Shown: positions 7,103 through 14,219 of the stretch, in pieces
Layout: the number at the start of each line of letters is the position of its first letter
How positions within the stretch are numbered: position 1 is the stretch's first letter
Assembly (NCBI GenBank): GCA_002307095.1
Contig: DBTO01000033.1
Location: 1 to 14,219 of the forward strand
Reading direction: 5' to 3'
DNA length: 14,219 nt
DNA from: Sulfurospirillum sp. UBA1314
GTDB taxonomy: Bacteria > Campylobacterota > Campylobacteria > Campylobacterales > Sulfurospirillaceae
Made by a program: the position numbers and the translations under genes
The notes under the pieces: model-generated
Seen by the model: only the letters and a program-made list of their open reading frames with translations
What the model was told of the DNA's origin: nothing
Databases searched by the model: none

Positions 7103-8570
7103 AATGACTTTCGCACGATTTTTTATCGTTATAACGGTTGTTTTGTTTATTTCAACACTGCTTTTTTATCTTTTGTTCTTAAGAACACAAGAAGAAATCG
7201 TCACAAACTTTGAACAAACGGTCGTTGCTGAGGTAGAAGACGTTGCCCATAACATTACGCAGTATCTTTTAAACAAGAATGAAACACAGAGCCTATACGC
7301 CGTTTTAAAAGAAGATAAAGAGCAGATCAAAGCGTTTGAAGCGTTTCTCTCAACCTTTCAAACCTCCAAAATTCAAAATATTTTTGTGGTAGACAAGCCC
7401 CAAAAAAACTCTCCACTCTTTCGAGTCCTTTTGGATGGCACACGTGAAAAAGAGGGAAAATTTGAATTTGGTGAGATGTTTGAGCCTGCGAATGAATCGT
7501 GGGATGAAATACTCTTAAGCCAAAAGCCCAAAGTTATCTACCAAGCCAACAGAGTGACCTCTTTGTGGGCAACATTTTTGTACCCTGTTGTGCAAAAAAA
7601 TGGCGAAGTTGTCATTTTAGCCCTTGACTTTTCCAATAAGCACTACCAGCAAGTTGTCTCCTCCTTGGATGGGCTAGAATTTTTTTCAAAAGCAATGGTG
7701 ACATTTTTGATGTTTATTTTTATGCTGATGATCATCGTTGCACGTCTGGATATTAAACGTGAAGCCCTTAAACAAAAAGCACAGCGTGAACTCGTCGAAC
7801 TCAATTCTACCCTTGAAAAGCGCATCGAAGGTGAAGTGGAGAAAAACAGACAAAAAGATCAGCAACTGATGCACCAATCGCGCCTTGCCTCAATGGGTGA
7901 AATGATCAGCATGATAGCGCACCAATGGCGTCAGCCACTTAGTGCCATAAGCTCTACAGCACAGGGCTTAACCCTGAAGCTTAGCTTGAATAAATTTGAT
8001 CCAGAACTCTTTACATGTAAACTGAACGACGTCAACCATTATGCGCAACATTTAAGCCAAACGATTGATGATTTTAGACAATTCTTTAAACCCAGCCATG
8101 AGACAAGAGAAGTGGTTCTTGAAGAGGTGATTACCAAAGCATTAGGGATTATCCAAACCTCTATTGAAAACAAAAACATTGAAGTGAGGTGCGAGTTTGG
8201 CGCCAATGAGACGATTCGTACCCACCCCAATGAGCTGATGCAAGTTGTGCTCAATTTGATTAAGAACGCCGAAGACATCCTTCTTGAGAATGAAGTGGAT
8301 AACCCTTGGATTGGCATCGCAACCCAAAAAGCAGATGCGACGCTTTGCATTACCGTCAGCGATAATGGCGGTGGCATTCCCCCTTCGGTGTTGCCCCGTA
8401 TTTTTGAGCCGTACTTTAGCACGAAAACGAAAAAAGATGGCACGGGATTGGGTCTTTATATGAGTCATAAAATTGTTGAAGAGCATTGTGGAGGTAAGTT
8501 GTACGCCTCTAACACGAAAGAGGGGGCAGTGTTTGTGATTGAGCTGCCTCGAAATGTTGGCAAAGGATAA
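7092..8570 (+). CDS. Membrane sensor histidine kinase
   Basis: Two-component sensor kinase of 492 residues. The start at 7092 overlaps the preceding gene by 11 bases and puts membrane helix 1 at about 8-30; the frame stays open upstream to an ATG at 6900, but that would lie over the preceding gene and add a non-membrane leader. A second start at 7104 (fourth codon on) is possible; neither has a strong ribosome site. A periplasmic sensor without an obvious named domain covers about 31-198. Membrane helix 2 is at about 200-218, then a coiled coil (220-265). The phospho-acceptor is His277 in MIAHQWRQPLS. The ATPase domain has the N-box LNLIKNAED (Asn392), G1 DNGGGIP (424-430), the F-box-like FEPYFSTK and G2 DGTGLGL (449-455), all intact. 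It should phosphorylate the response regulator encoded three bases downstream. A palindrome copy (8010-8021) lies in this gene. Confidence 0.93.
   Translation: MLSKMTFARFFIVITVVLFISTLLFYLLFLRTQEEIVTNFEQTVVAEVEDVAHNITQYLLNKNETQSLYAVLKEDKEQIKAFEAFLSTFQTSKIQNIFVVDKPQKNSPLFRVLLDGTREKEGKFEFGEMFEPANESWDEILLSQKPKVIYQANRVTSLWATFLYPVVQKNGEVVILALDFSNKHYQQVVSSLDGLEFFSKAMVTFLMFIFMLMIIVARLDIKREALKQKAQRELVELNSTLEKRIEGEVEKNRQKDQQLMHQSRLASMGEMISMIAHQWRQPLSAISSTAQGLTLKLSLNKFDPELFTCKLNDVNHYAQHLSQTIDDFRQFFKPSHETREVVLEEVITKALGIIQTSIENKNIEVRCEFGANETIRTHPNELMQVVLNLIKNAEDILLENEVDNPWIGIATQKADATLCITVSDNGGGIPPSVLPRIFEPYFSTKTKKDGTGLGLYMSHKIVEEHCGGKLYASNTKEGAVFVIELPRNVGKG
8010..8021. repeat. ACATGT palindrome copy 6 (inside the kinase gene)
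   Basis: Perfect 12-bp palindrome TTTACATGTAAA within coding sequence between the H-box and N-box, read as F-T-C-K. Its frame differs from that of the copy in the DJ-1 gene, so a shared peptide motif does not explain the repeat. Confidence 0.85.
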
Positions 8571-8573
8571 ACA

Positions 8574-10568
8574 ATGGACAGCGTATTTCAAAAGTGGCTT
8601 CACTATTCCCAGCAGTTAACGCTTTTGTATGTTGAAGATAACGAATCTGCACGCATGGGTTCCATGCTTATTTTTGAAGAGCTATTTGGGCATGTGATTG
8701 AAGCGGTTGATGGGGAAGATGGTTTGGAAAAATTCAAATCCAACCCTATTGATATCATCATCACCGACATCAATATGCCTAAATTAAATGGGCTAGAGAT
8801 GTCCGACCAGATTCGGTTGCTCAATCCTCAAATACCCATCCTCATCCTCTCCGCGTACAATGAATCGGGCTATTTTATAGAAAGTATTAGACAAGGGGTT
8901 GAGGGGTATTTGCTCAAACCCATCGACATGAATCAACTCCTTGAAGCTCTCAGCAAAGTGGTTGAAAAAATTTACCTTCGTAATGATCGCGAAAAACTTC
9001 AAACGCTACTGATGCAGTACTCTGAGATCACCAATAAAAGTGCGATTGTCTCAAAAACCGATAATGAGGGCGTCATTACCTATGTGAACGATGCTTTTTG
9101 CGAAATTTCAGGCTTTAGCCGTGAGGAGCTGATAGGGAACAGACATTCGCTGATTCGCCATCAAGAGAGTACCGATGAGTTTTATAAAGAGCTTTGGGGC
9201 ACCATTTCTAAAGGGAATTTATGGCAAGGCGTCATCAAAAATCGCTCTAAACAAGGGGAGAGTTTTTATGTCAAGACCGCCATCAAGCCGATCACCAATG
9301 CCAAAGGTGAGATAACTGAATATATCGCACTGTGCAATGATATTACCGCGATTATGAATCCCAAAAAACAGCTGCTTGATTTTATAGAAACTACAAGCAA
9401 TGAGTCCATTGTGGTGCTGATCAAGATCGAAGAGTACGCGACCATCGAGGAGTTTTACAACACGCATGTGGTTGAATTATTGGAAAAAACCTTAGGCGAA
9501 AAACTCTTAGAGATGATTGCTCCTTTAGGATTATTTCACAAAATTTATATCCTTGGCATGGGTGAATACGCCTTTGCCATTGCCAAAAACAGGTGCTCTT
9601 TAAGCCTTGAGTTGCTCAGTCAAAAACTTCAAGAGTTTTTAGAAAGTGTTGAGGGAACCATCATCCATCTCAACGAGATAGAATACAGTGTTTCCTTACT
9701 CGCAAGTCTCGCCTTTGGCGGCGAAGAACCGTTTCAAAGTGCTCAATTTGGTCTTAAAAAAGCCAAAAAACACAAAAGCAACTTCATCATCGCCACCAAT
9801 TTGGTCTCGGATATGTACCTTCAAGCGCAAAGCAATATGAGCGTCATTGTGATGGTGAAAAAAGCGCTTCAAAAATCGGGTATTGTGTCGTATTTTCAGC
9901 CGATCATCGATAACCAAACCCAAAAAGTGGTCAAATTGGAGTCTTTGGTACGATTGATCGATGAGAACGGCAAAGTCAGGCTTCCTTTTGAATTTCTCGA
10001 CATTGCTAAAAAAAGTCGTTACTACACGCAAATCACGCAAAGGGTTATGGAAAATTCCTTTCAAGCTTTGCGTTTGACCGATGTGGATATTACCATTAAC
10101 ATCTCAGCACTGGATATTGAAGAGCAGGAGATGCGCAAAAAACTTCTGGAGCTTTTGGAAATTCACCAAGCCGAAGCGAGTCGCATTACCTTTGAACTGC
10201 TCGAAGATGAGGATGTGAAAGAGTTTGAGATCATCAGACAATTTATCCAAAAGGTCAAGTCGATGGGCGTTTTAATTGCCATCGATGATTTTGGAAGTGG
10301 GTATTCCAATTTTGAACGCTTGCTCGATTACGAGCCTGATATTATTAAAATTGATGGTAGCTTGATTAAAAATATTGCGACGGATGACTATTCTATCTCG
10401 ATTGTCAAGATGATTGTTGCGTTTGCGAACGAACATCACATTAAAACCATCGCGGAGTTTGTCGAGAATGAGACGATCTATTTGATTTTGTGCGAACTAG
10501 GTGTCGAGTATTCCCAAGGGTACTTTTTTGGAAAACCTATGCCATTAGAGGCTAATACGCGCTTTTGA
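8574..10568 (+). CDS. Response regulator with PAS, degenerate GGDEF and EAL domains
   Basis: Cytoplasmic output protein of 664 residues, predicted to hydrolyse cyclic di-GMP under control of the upstream kinase. The receiver domain (about 14-130) has the acidic pair E21/D22, phospho-acceptor D65 in ITDINMP, S93 and K115. A PAS domain follows (about 151-260, GVITYVNDAFCEISGFSREEL). The next block (about 265-415) has the place of a GGDEF domain, but the signature reads MGEYAF, so cyclase activity is not expected. The EAL domain (about 425-660) carries ESL at 456-458, N509, E541, DDFGSGYSN at 571-579, K592, E628 in AEFVE and Q648, the metal and substrate positions of an active phosphodiesterase. 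AAAGGA at 8562-8567 supports the start, three bases after the kinase stop. The domain order is common in Campylobacterota. Confidence 0.93.
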   Translation: MDSVFQKWLHYSQQLTLLYVEDNESARMGSMLIFEELFGHVIEAVDGEDGLEKFKSNPIDIIITDINMPKLNGLEMSDQIRLLNPQIPILILSAYNESGYFIESIRQGVEGYLLKPIDMNQLLEALSKVVEKIYLRNDREKLQTLLMQYSEITNKSAIVSKTDNEGVITYVNDAFCEISGFSREELIGNRHSLIRHQESTDEFYKELWGTISKGNLWQGVIKNRSKQGESFYVKTAIKPITNAKGEITEYIALCNDITAIMNPKKQLLDFIETTSNESIVVLIKIEEYATIEEFYNTHVVELLEKTLGEKLLEMIAPLGLFHKIYILGMGEYAFAIAKNRCSLSLELLSQKLQEFLESVEGTIIHLNEIEYSVSLLASLAFGGEEPFQSAQFGLKKAKKHKSNFIIATNLVSDMYLQAQSNMSVIVMVKKALQKSGIVSYFQPIIDNQTQKVVKLESLVRLIDENGKVRLPFEFLDIAKKSRYYTQITQRVMENSFQALRLTDVDITINISALDIEEQEMRKKLLELLEIHQAEASRITFELLEDEDVKEFEIIRQFIQKVKSMGVLIAIDDFGSGYSNFERLLDYEPDIIKIDGSLIKNIATDDYSISIVKMIVAFANEHHIKTIAEFVENETIYLILCELGVEYSQGYFFGKPMPLEANTRF

Positions 10569-10596
10569 GTTTACATGTAAGCGTTTACATGTAAAC
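10569..10596. terminator. Hairpin of palindrome copies 7 and 8 between convergent genes
   Basis: The 30-bp gap between two convergent stop codons contains TTACATGTAA at 10571-10580 and GTTTACATGTAAAC at 10583-10596. Together they form a 12-bp perfect stem (10569-10580 with 10585-10596) with the loop GCGT. The structure is symmetrical and could act on transcripts from both sides. T-runs are weak on both strands, so bidirectional termination is an inference; the repeat itself is certain. Confidence 0.65.
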
Positions 10597-10598
10597 AC

Positions 10599-13547
10599 TT
10601 ATTTCTCTTCGTAATGGAGTTTGAGTCCCTCACTGCTCATCACAAAACCGCTGATGACGATCTTGCCTTCATGCACCATTTTATGATGTTTGGCGCAGAG
10701 CGGAATCAGATTGTAGCGGTGATTTTGGTGAAAGTGGTCGATGTTGCCATGCTCATCCGCACGCTCTTGCGCTTTGATGTGGTGCACCTCTTCGACATAC
10801 TCATCGCAGAGCGCACATTTGGCGAGGTAGAGATTTTTATTGTATTTACTGCGTTTTTTCTGCTTTAAAAGCTCCACATCGCCTAGCTCTCCTGCAAGGC
10901 TACGACGAATGTCGTACGCGGTTTTAATGAAGGCTGGGTCCATGTGCAACGACTTGGCAAACTCCAAACCGTAGAGTGAGCTTCCACTGCCAATTTCGAG
11001 TTTGCGGTTGTAAAGCAGTTTGTCACTCTCTTCATCGTAACTCACGCCCAAATGCAGATAAATCACCTTTTTAAGCTCCGCAATCAGAGGCAGGTTGTTC
11101 AGTTGATGCAGATGGGTCGCAAAGACGAAAAACGAGCCTAGCGTGTGCATCTTCACCACACTACTCGCCACAATCGCTAACGCCGATTCGGTCTCCGTTC
11201 CATGGCTGATCTCATCGCCTAAGACGAGCGAAAATTCCGTGGCACGGTTGAAGATATTTTTGAGTTCCAACATCTCCACCGTAAAGGTCGAAAGCCCTTT
11301 GTAGAGATTGTCATGGCTGATGATGCGCGTGAAGATTTTATCAAACAGGTGAAATCGCAAACTCGCGCACGGCACAAAAAAGCCTGCTTGCGCCATGATG
11401 ACAGCGATACCAAGACTTTTCATTAAGGAGGATTTACCGCTAGAGTTAATGCCATAGAGCAAAATGCCTTGCACATCATTCTCTTTACATGCTTCAAGGG
11501 TCACATGATCGTGGGTGATCTCTGGTGTGCAGTGTCCCAAGAAAAGATCGTTGGGAATGTAGATACCATTCTCCTCACGTGATTCGATGAGAGGATGGCG
11601 CAGTCCGATGGCTTCGATAAAGCGGTTTTTCTCCTGCATCGGCAAAAGCTCAGGTCTGACGTAGTTGTATAAAATCGCGCATTTGGCATTGCTCAGCGCC
11701 ACGTCGAGTGTTCCCACGAACGAGATCAGATGCTCCAAAGTGAGCGCATAATGCGTTTCGATCTTTTCCAACATCTCATCGTAACGCTGTTTGACCAATG
11801 CGATCATCTGAAGGTTACTGAGTGTGATCTCTTGAGAAATCTCATCAATCAGTGAGGCAGAAATCTTCACGCTGTTTTTGAGGTGTTTGTAGGTGAAATC
11901 TTTGAAGAAATAGTGCTGTTCCCCAATGGTAATGAAGCTTTGCATCAGTTTGTCTTCAATGAGCGCAAAACGGTTTTTGCTCATCGCGATGTAATGCCCT
12001 TCGCTCTCCAACCATTCGATGCTGAGCGTCGTGCGGTTACTCTCTTCAAAGAGCGTTTCAATGTGGCTTGCAATGTGCTCAAGGGCGCTAAAACGCTCTT
12101 GTTTGCTCTGCTCGATCTTGTCAATTTGTGGGAAAATACCTTTGACAAAGAGGTTTTCGCTGATCTGATCTTTGCGAAACTTCGCACAACTATCCAGTAT
12201 AAAGGTATTTTTGAGCATCAAAAGGAGCGCTTCACTCTCATCAAAAAGCTCTTTGGGCGTAGGCACTTTTTTAAGCTCCGCCTCTTTTAAGATGCCCAAA
12301 ATTGCTTCCAGCGACGTGGCGAGGTAATCCAATTCCAACGGATGCAGTTTTTTCAGTGCGATCCGTCTTAAAATGCGCTCCAAATCGTAGACTTGCTTGA
12401 GCGCGATCTCAAATTTTTTAGAGTCATTGATGAGCTGCGCACTGAGTTCAAAACGCTCGTTGAGGGTTTTAAGATCGCAAATCGGGTTGAGCAGGCGTTC
12501 TTTTAAGAGTCGCTTTCCAATGGCGGTCGAGGTCTGATCGATCAGGTTTAAAAGTGTCATCTCGGAAGGATTTTTGGAGATGATGTCGAGCTGTTCGAGG
12601 GCATTATTGCCAATGTAGAGGTAACGACTGTTGCCAAGTAAAATCGGGCGGCTCATCTTCTCGATAATATTCGCATCGTGCTCGATGATAAAATCGCATA
12701 AAATTGCCAAGGATTCACTGGCGTAGGGATAGCGCTCGATGTCGAGGTATTCGATGGGCGAGAGCAGGGAGCGAATCGCGTAGATACGACCGAAAAGTTC
12801 ATTTTGGTAGGTCACTTTGAGGCGCTCTTTGTTGATGCTGTGCGCGACACTGGGCGTGATCTCTAAGTAGTTTTGCACCCACTCTTTATCAATGCTTTCG
12901 GTATTAAACGTGAGCACGATTTCACTGGTTTTATAGGTCTGTAAAAGGTTGAAAATCTCGTCCAGTGCATAGGTTTTGTCTTCTCTGGTTCCATGCACTT
13001 CGTTGATGATGGTCTTGCCCGTTGTGACATCAATGGCGCTGTAGCCGATGGAATAGATCTGATGATTGCAGTCTACGAGCAGTGAAACCAGATAGTTTTC
13101 ACTGGGTTCGATCAGATAATCAAAGTTTGTACCCGGACTAATGATATTGGAGATGTAGCGCTTGACGTGGGGCGGCTCGCCTTTTTGGCGAACCAAAACG
13201 ATCGTGTATTTTTTGGCTTGAACCAAACGACTCAAATAGCGATCGAGTGAAACAGAGGGAATGCCTGCAAGCAGAGGATTTTGCACGGAGTTTTCTAAAA
13301 TGGATTTATTTTTGCGCGTGAGTTGGATGTTTAAAAGCTCACTCACCTCTTTGGCTTTACCGATTTGATGGGTTTCGTTATTGACTTCATAGGTTTCAAA
13401 AAAAGAGCCGATTTCCATAAAAACGATGGTATTTTTGCCATATTTTGACTCAAAAAAGAGCTGAAGATCGAAGTAAATTTCAGTCAGAAGTCTCTCTTTG
13501 GAGCAGAGCATTTGCGCAATATTTTCAAGCATTCTTTTTCTATCCAT
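10599..13547 (-). CDS. MutS7-type mismatch repair protein with C-terminal HNH nuclease
   Basis: DNA mismatch-recognition ATPase of 982 residues fused to an HNH endonuclease. The N-terminal mismatch-binding domain has IVFMEIGSFFETYEVN, where F49-x-E51 matches the Phe-x-Glu that stacks on the mismatch in MutS1. Connector, lever and clamp regions fill about 130-640. The ATPase domain has Walker A GINSSGKSS (699-707), STFTVEM (753-759), Walker B LVLGDE (774-779) and ATHLHQL (810-816). The tail (about 905-960) shows CALC, VHHI, an N in RYNLIPLC, and AKHHKMVH: paired cysteines and histidines of an HNH nuclease with a zinc site. This order is that of the MutS7 subfamily, known from Campylobacterota, octocoral mitochondria and giant viruses. 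It may nick DNA itself, which would suit a lineage generally lacking MutL (established for many members, not checkable here). The first ATG has a weak ribosome site; M6 is an alternative start. Confidence 0.93.
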   Translation of the reverse strand: MDRKRMLENIAQMLCSKERLLTEIYFDLQLFFESKYGKNTIVFMEIGSFFETYEVNNETHQIGKAKEVSELLNIQLTRKNKSILENSVQNPLLAGIPSVSLDRYLSRLVQAKKYTIVLVRQKGEPPHVKRYISNIISPGTNFDYLIEPSENYLVSLLVDCNHQIYSIGYSAIDVTTGKTIINEVHGTREDKTYALDEIFNLLQTYKTSEIVLTFNTESIDKEWVQNYLEITPSVAHSINKERLKVTYQNELFGRIYAIRSLLSPIEYLDIERYPYASESLAILCDFIIEHDANIIEKMSRPILLGNSRYLYIGNNALEQLDIISKNPSEMTLLNLIDQTSTAIGKRLLKERLLNPICDLKTLNERFELSAQLINDSKKFEIALKQVYDLERILRRIALKKLHPLELDYLATSLEAILGILKEAELKKVPTPKELFDESEALLLMLKNTFILDSCAKFRKDQISENLFVKGIFPQIDKIEQSKQERFSALEHIASHIETLFEESNRTTLSIEWLESEGHYIAMSKNRFALIEDKLMQSFITIGEQHYFFKDFTYKHLKNSVKISASLIDEISQEITLSNLQMIALVKQRYDEMLEKIETHYALTLEHLISFVGTLDVALSNAKCAILYNYVRPELLPMQEKNRFIEAIGLRHPLIESREENGIYIPNDLFLGHCTPEITHDHVTLEACKENDVQGILLYGINSSGKSSLMKSLGIAVIMAQAGFFVPCASLRFHLFDKIFTRIISHDNLYKGLSTFTVEMLELKNIFNRATEFSLVLGDEISHGTETESALAIVASSVVKMHTLGSFFVFATHLHQLNNLPLIAELKKVIYLHLGVSYDEESDKLLYNRKLEIGSGSSLYGLEFAKSLHMDPAFIKTAYDIRRSLAGELGDVELLKQKKRSKYNKNLYLAKCALCDEYVEEVHHIKAQERADEHGNIDHFHQNHRYNLIPLCAKHHKMVHEGKIVISGFVMSSEGLKLHYEEK

Positions 13548-13564
13548 CTCGTTAAAGTGGCTAG

Positions 13565-13570
13565 ATTATA
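13565..13570 (-). promoter_or_regulatory. Probable -10 box of the mutS7 gene
   Basis: On the minus strand GCTATAATC contains a consensus TATAAT, only 18 bases before the annotated ATG at 13547. A start of transcription 6-8 bases downstream would leave a leader of about 10 nt. Confidence 0.5.
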
Positions 13571-13615
13571 GCGCACGAAAGCATAAAGTTTGGTTTGCCA
13601 AAAGCCATTTTAAGG

Positions 13616-13621
13616 TACAAT
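13616..13621 (+). promoter_or_regulatory. Probable -10 box of the DUF2721 gene
   Basis: TACAAT lies 28 bases before the ATG at 13649, with TTGCCA at 13595-13600 as a possible -35 at a short 15-bp spacing. The 101-bp gap between mutS7 and this gene thus holds two divergent promoters. Confidence 0.5.
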
Positions 13622-13648
13622 AAAAGCACTTATTGTAAAAGGATAACC

Positions 13649-14062
13649 ATGGAGATTGAAATTTCAACCCCCGCCCTTTTGTTCCCTGCTGTTTCACTGC
13701 TGTTGCTGGCATACACCAACCGTTTTTTGGCAGTTGCACAACTGATTCGCATGTTGCATCGTCAATCAAACGAGCGCGAAAATTGTGAAGAGTACAAACA
13801 GATCAGCAACCTCAAACACCGTTTGGAGTTGACTAAATGGATGCAGTTTTTTGGCGTGCTTTCCATCTTGCTCTGTACCCTTTCGATGTTTGAACTTTTT
13901 TTAGGACTTTTTGGCATCGGCAAACAGATCTTTGGACTCAGCCTTATTGCGATGTGTGTTTCACTTTTCATCTCCCTTTGGGAAGTGATGATCTCAACCA
14001 GAGCGCTCAATATGGAACTCAGCGATATGCACGATCGCTGCAAAATAATCGAGGATAAATGA
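13649..14062 (+). CDS. DUF2721 family membrane protein
   Basis: Small inner-membrane protein of 137 residues with three likely membrane helices at about 8-28, 65-88 and 92-114. The opening EISTPALLFPAVSLLLLAYTN (first part shown in pieces: ISTPALLFPA, then LLLLAYTNRFLA) is characteristic of DUF2721, a family without known function that is frequent in Proteobacteria. The start at 13649 is preferred to the in-frame ATG at 13595 because AAAAGGA (13637-13643) lies just upstream and because the family begins at this point. The stretch at about 36-62 is charged and probably cytoplasmic. The stop overlaps the next start (ATGA), so translation of the two is likely coupled, and a functional link to the RNA-binding neighbour is possible. 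Confidence 0.88.
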   Translation: MEIEISTPALLFPAVSLLLLAYTNRFLAVAQLIRMLHRQSNERENCEEYKQISNLKHRLELTKWMQFFGVLSILLCTLSMFELFLGLFGIGKQIFGLSLIAMCVSLFISLWEVMISTRALNMELSDMHDRCKIIEDK

Positions 14063-14219
14063 ACCAATACTTACTGGTAGGCGAAAAAAATCGTCTCAAA
14101 ATCAACCGTTACACCGACAATGGCGTTTACCTGATCTGTGACGATCAAGATGAAGTTCTCATGCCCAACCAATACGTCACCTACGCGATGAAAGAGGGCG
14201 ATGAGATCGATGTGTTTGT
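14059..14219 (+). CDS. CvfB/YitL-like S1-type RNA-binding protein, 3' end outside the window
   Basis: Only the first 53 residues are present. They begin MNQYLLVGEKNRLKINRYTD and continue with GVYLIC, DEVLMPNQYV and KEGDEIDVFV, the opening S1-like domain of the CvfB/YitL family, which bind RNA and affect virulence-gene or ribosome-related regulation in Gram-positive bacteria; the role in Campylobacterota is not known to me. GAGGA at 14051-14055 supports the start, four bases before the ATG. The ATG overlaps the stop of the DUF2721 gene. The frame is open to the end of the window. Confidence 0.8.
   Translation, partial: MNQYLLVGEKNRLKINRYTDNGVYLICDDQDEVLMPNQYVTYAMKEGDEIDVF

Noticed and set aside
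518..10596. The palindromes as a CRISPR array or mobile-element ends
   Set aside because: Copies are not regularly spaced, there are no spacers or cas genes, no transposase is present, and no target-site duplications are seen around them.
11883..12290. 135-residue plus-strand open frame inside mutS7
   Set aside because: It is antisense to a conserved region of a clear gene, with no family resemblance or ribosome site; likewise the minus-strand frames at 8039-8443 and 9696-10064 inside the kinase and regulator genes.
10599..13547. Annotation as MutS1 or MutS2
   Set aside because: MutS2 lacks the N-terminal mismatch-binding domain and carries a Smr tail; MutS1 is about 850-900 residues without an HNH tail. 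The F-x-E motif plus HNH tail fits MutS7.
13595..13648. Upstream in-frame ATG for the DUF2721 gene
   Set aside because: It overlaps the likely promoter, has no ribosome site and adds residues not typical of the family, whereas 13649 has AAAAGGA just upstream.

Overview
The window reads as an ordinary chromosomal stretch of a Campylobacterota (Epsilonproteobacteria) genome, most likely Sulfurospirillum or a close relative. This is inferred from gene content: a MutS7-type mismatch-repair homologue with a C-terminal HNH nuclease, a kinase with the HQWRQPL phospho-site common in this phylum, DUF2721 followed by a CvfB-like gene, and MCPs ending in QFKTA. I could not run a taxonomic search. No rRNA, tRNA, CRISPR array, insertion sequence or prophage gene is visible.

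Layout. 1-515: 3' part of efp (elongation factor P), closed by an intrinsic terminator. 643-2821: a DJ-1/PfpI protein and a methyl-accepting chemotaxis protein (MCP), 19 bp apart and probably co-transcribed. 3034-4647: a second MCP, a tandem paralogue of the first. 4821-10568: a tight four-gene same-strand operon encoding a TonB-dependent-receptor-like outer-membrane protein, a small secreted periplasmic protein (possibly YfiR/DUF4154-like), a membrane histidine kinase, and a response regulator with receiver, PAS, degenerate GGDEF and intact EAL domains. 10599-13547 (minus strand, convergent): a 982-residue MutS7-HNH protein. 13649-14219: a DUF2721 membrane protein translationally coupled to the start of a CvfB/YitL-like S1-type RNA-binding protein that runs off the window.

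How it fits together. The middle of the window is a sensory block. Two MCPs with related periplasmic domains would feed the chemotaxis machinery. The adjacent operon looks like a phosphorelay running from the outer membrane through the periplasm and inner membrane to hydrolysis of cyclic di-GMP. The ligand is unknown. The flanking genes (efp, mutS7, DUF2721, cvfB) are housekeeping.

The signal that genes do not explain is a short perfect palindrome, TTACATGTAA (usually TTTACATGTAAA), found eight times in 14.2 kb. Six copies lie in gaps just 3' of genes, four of them as two pairs, and two lie inside coding sequence in different reading frames. By my estimate well under one copy is expected by chance. 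Some copies overlap or form hairpins; one pair fills almost the whole gap between two convergent genes. It behaves like a genome-wide nucleotide-level repeat (terminator cassette, protein-binding, uptake or modification site) and is the best candidate here for something undescribed.
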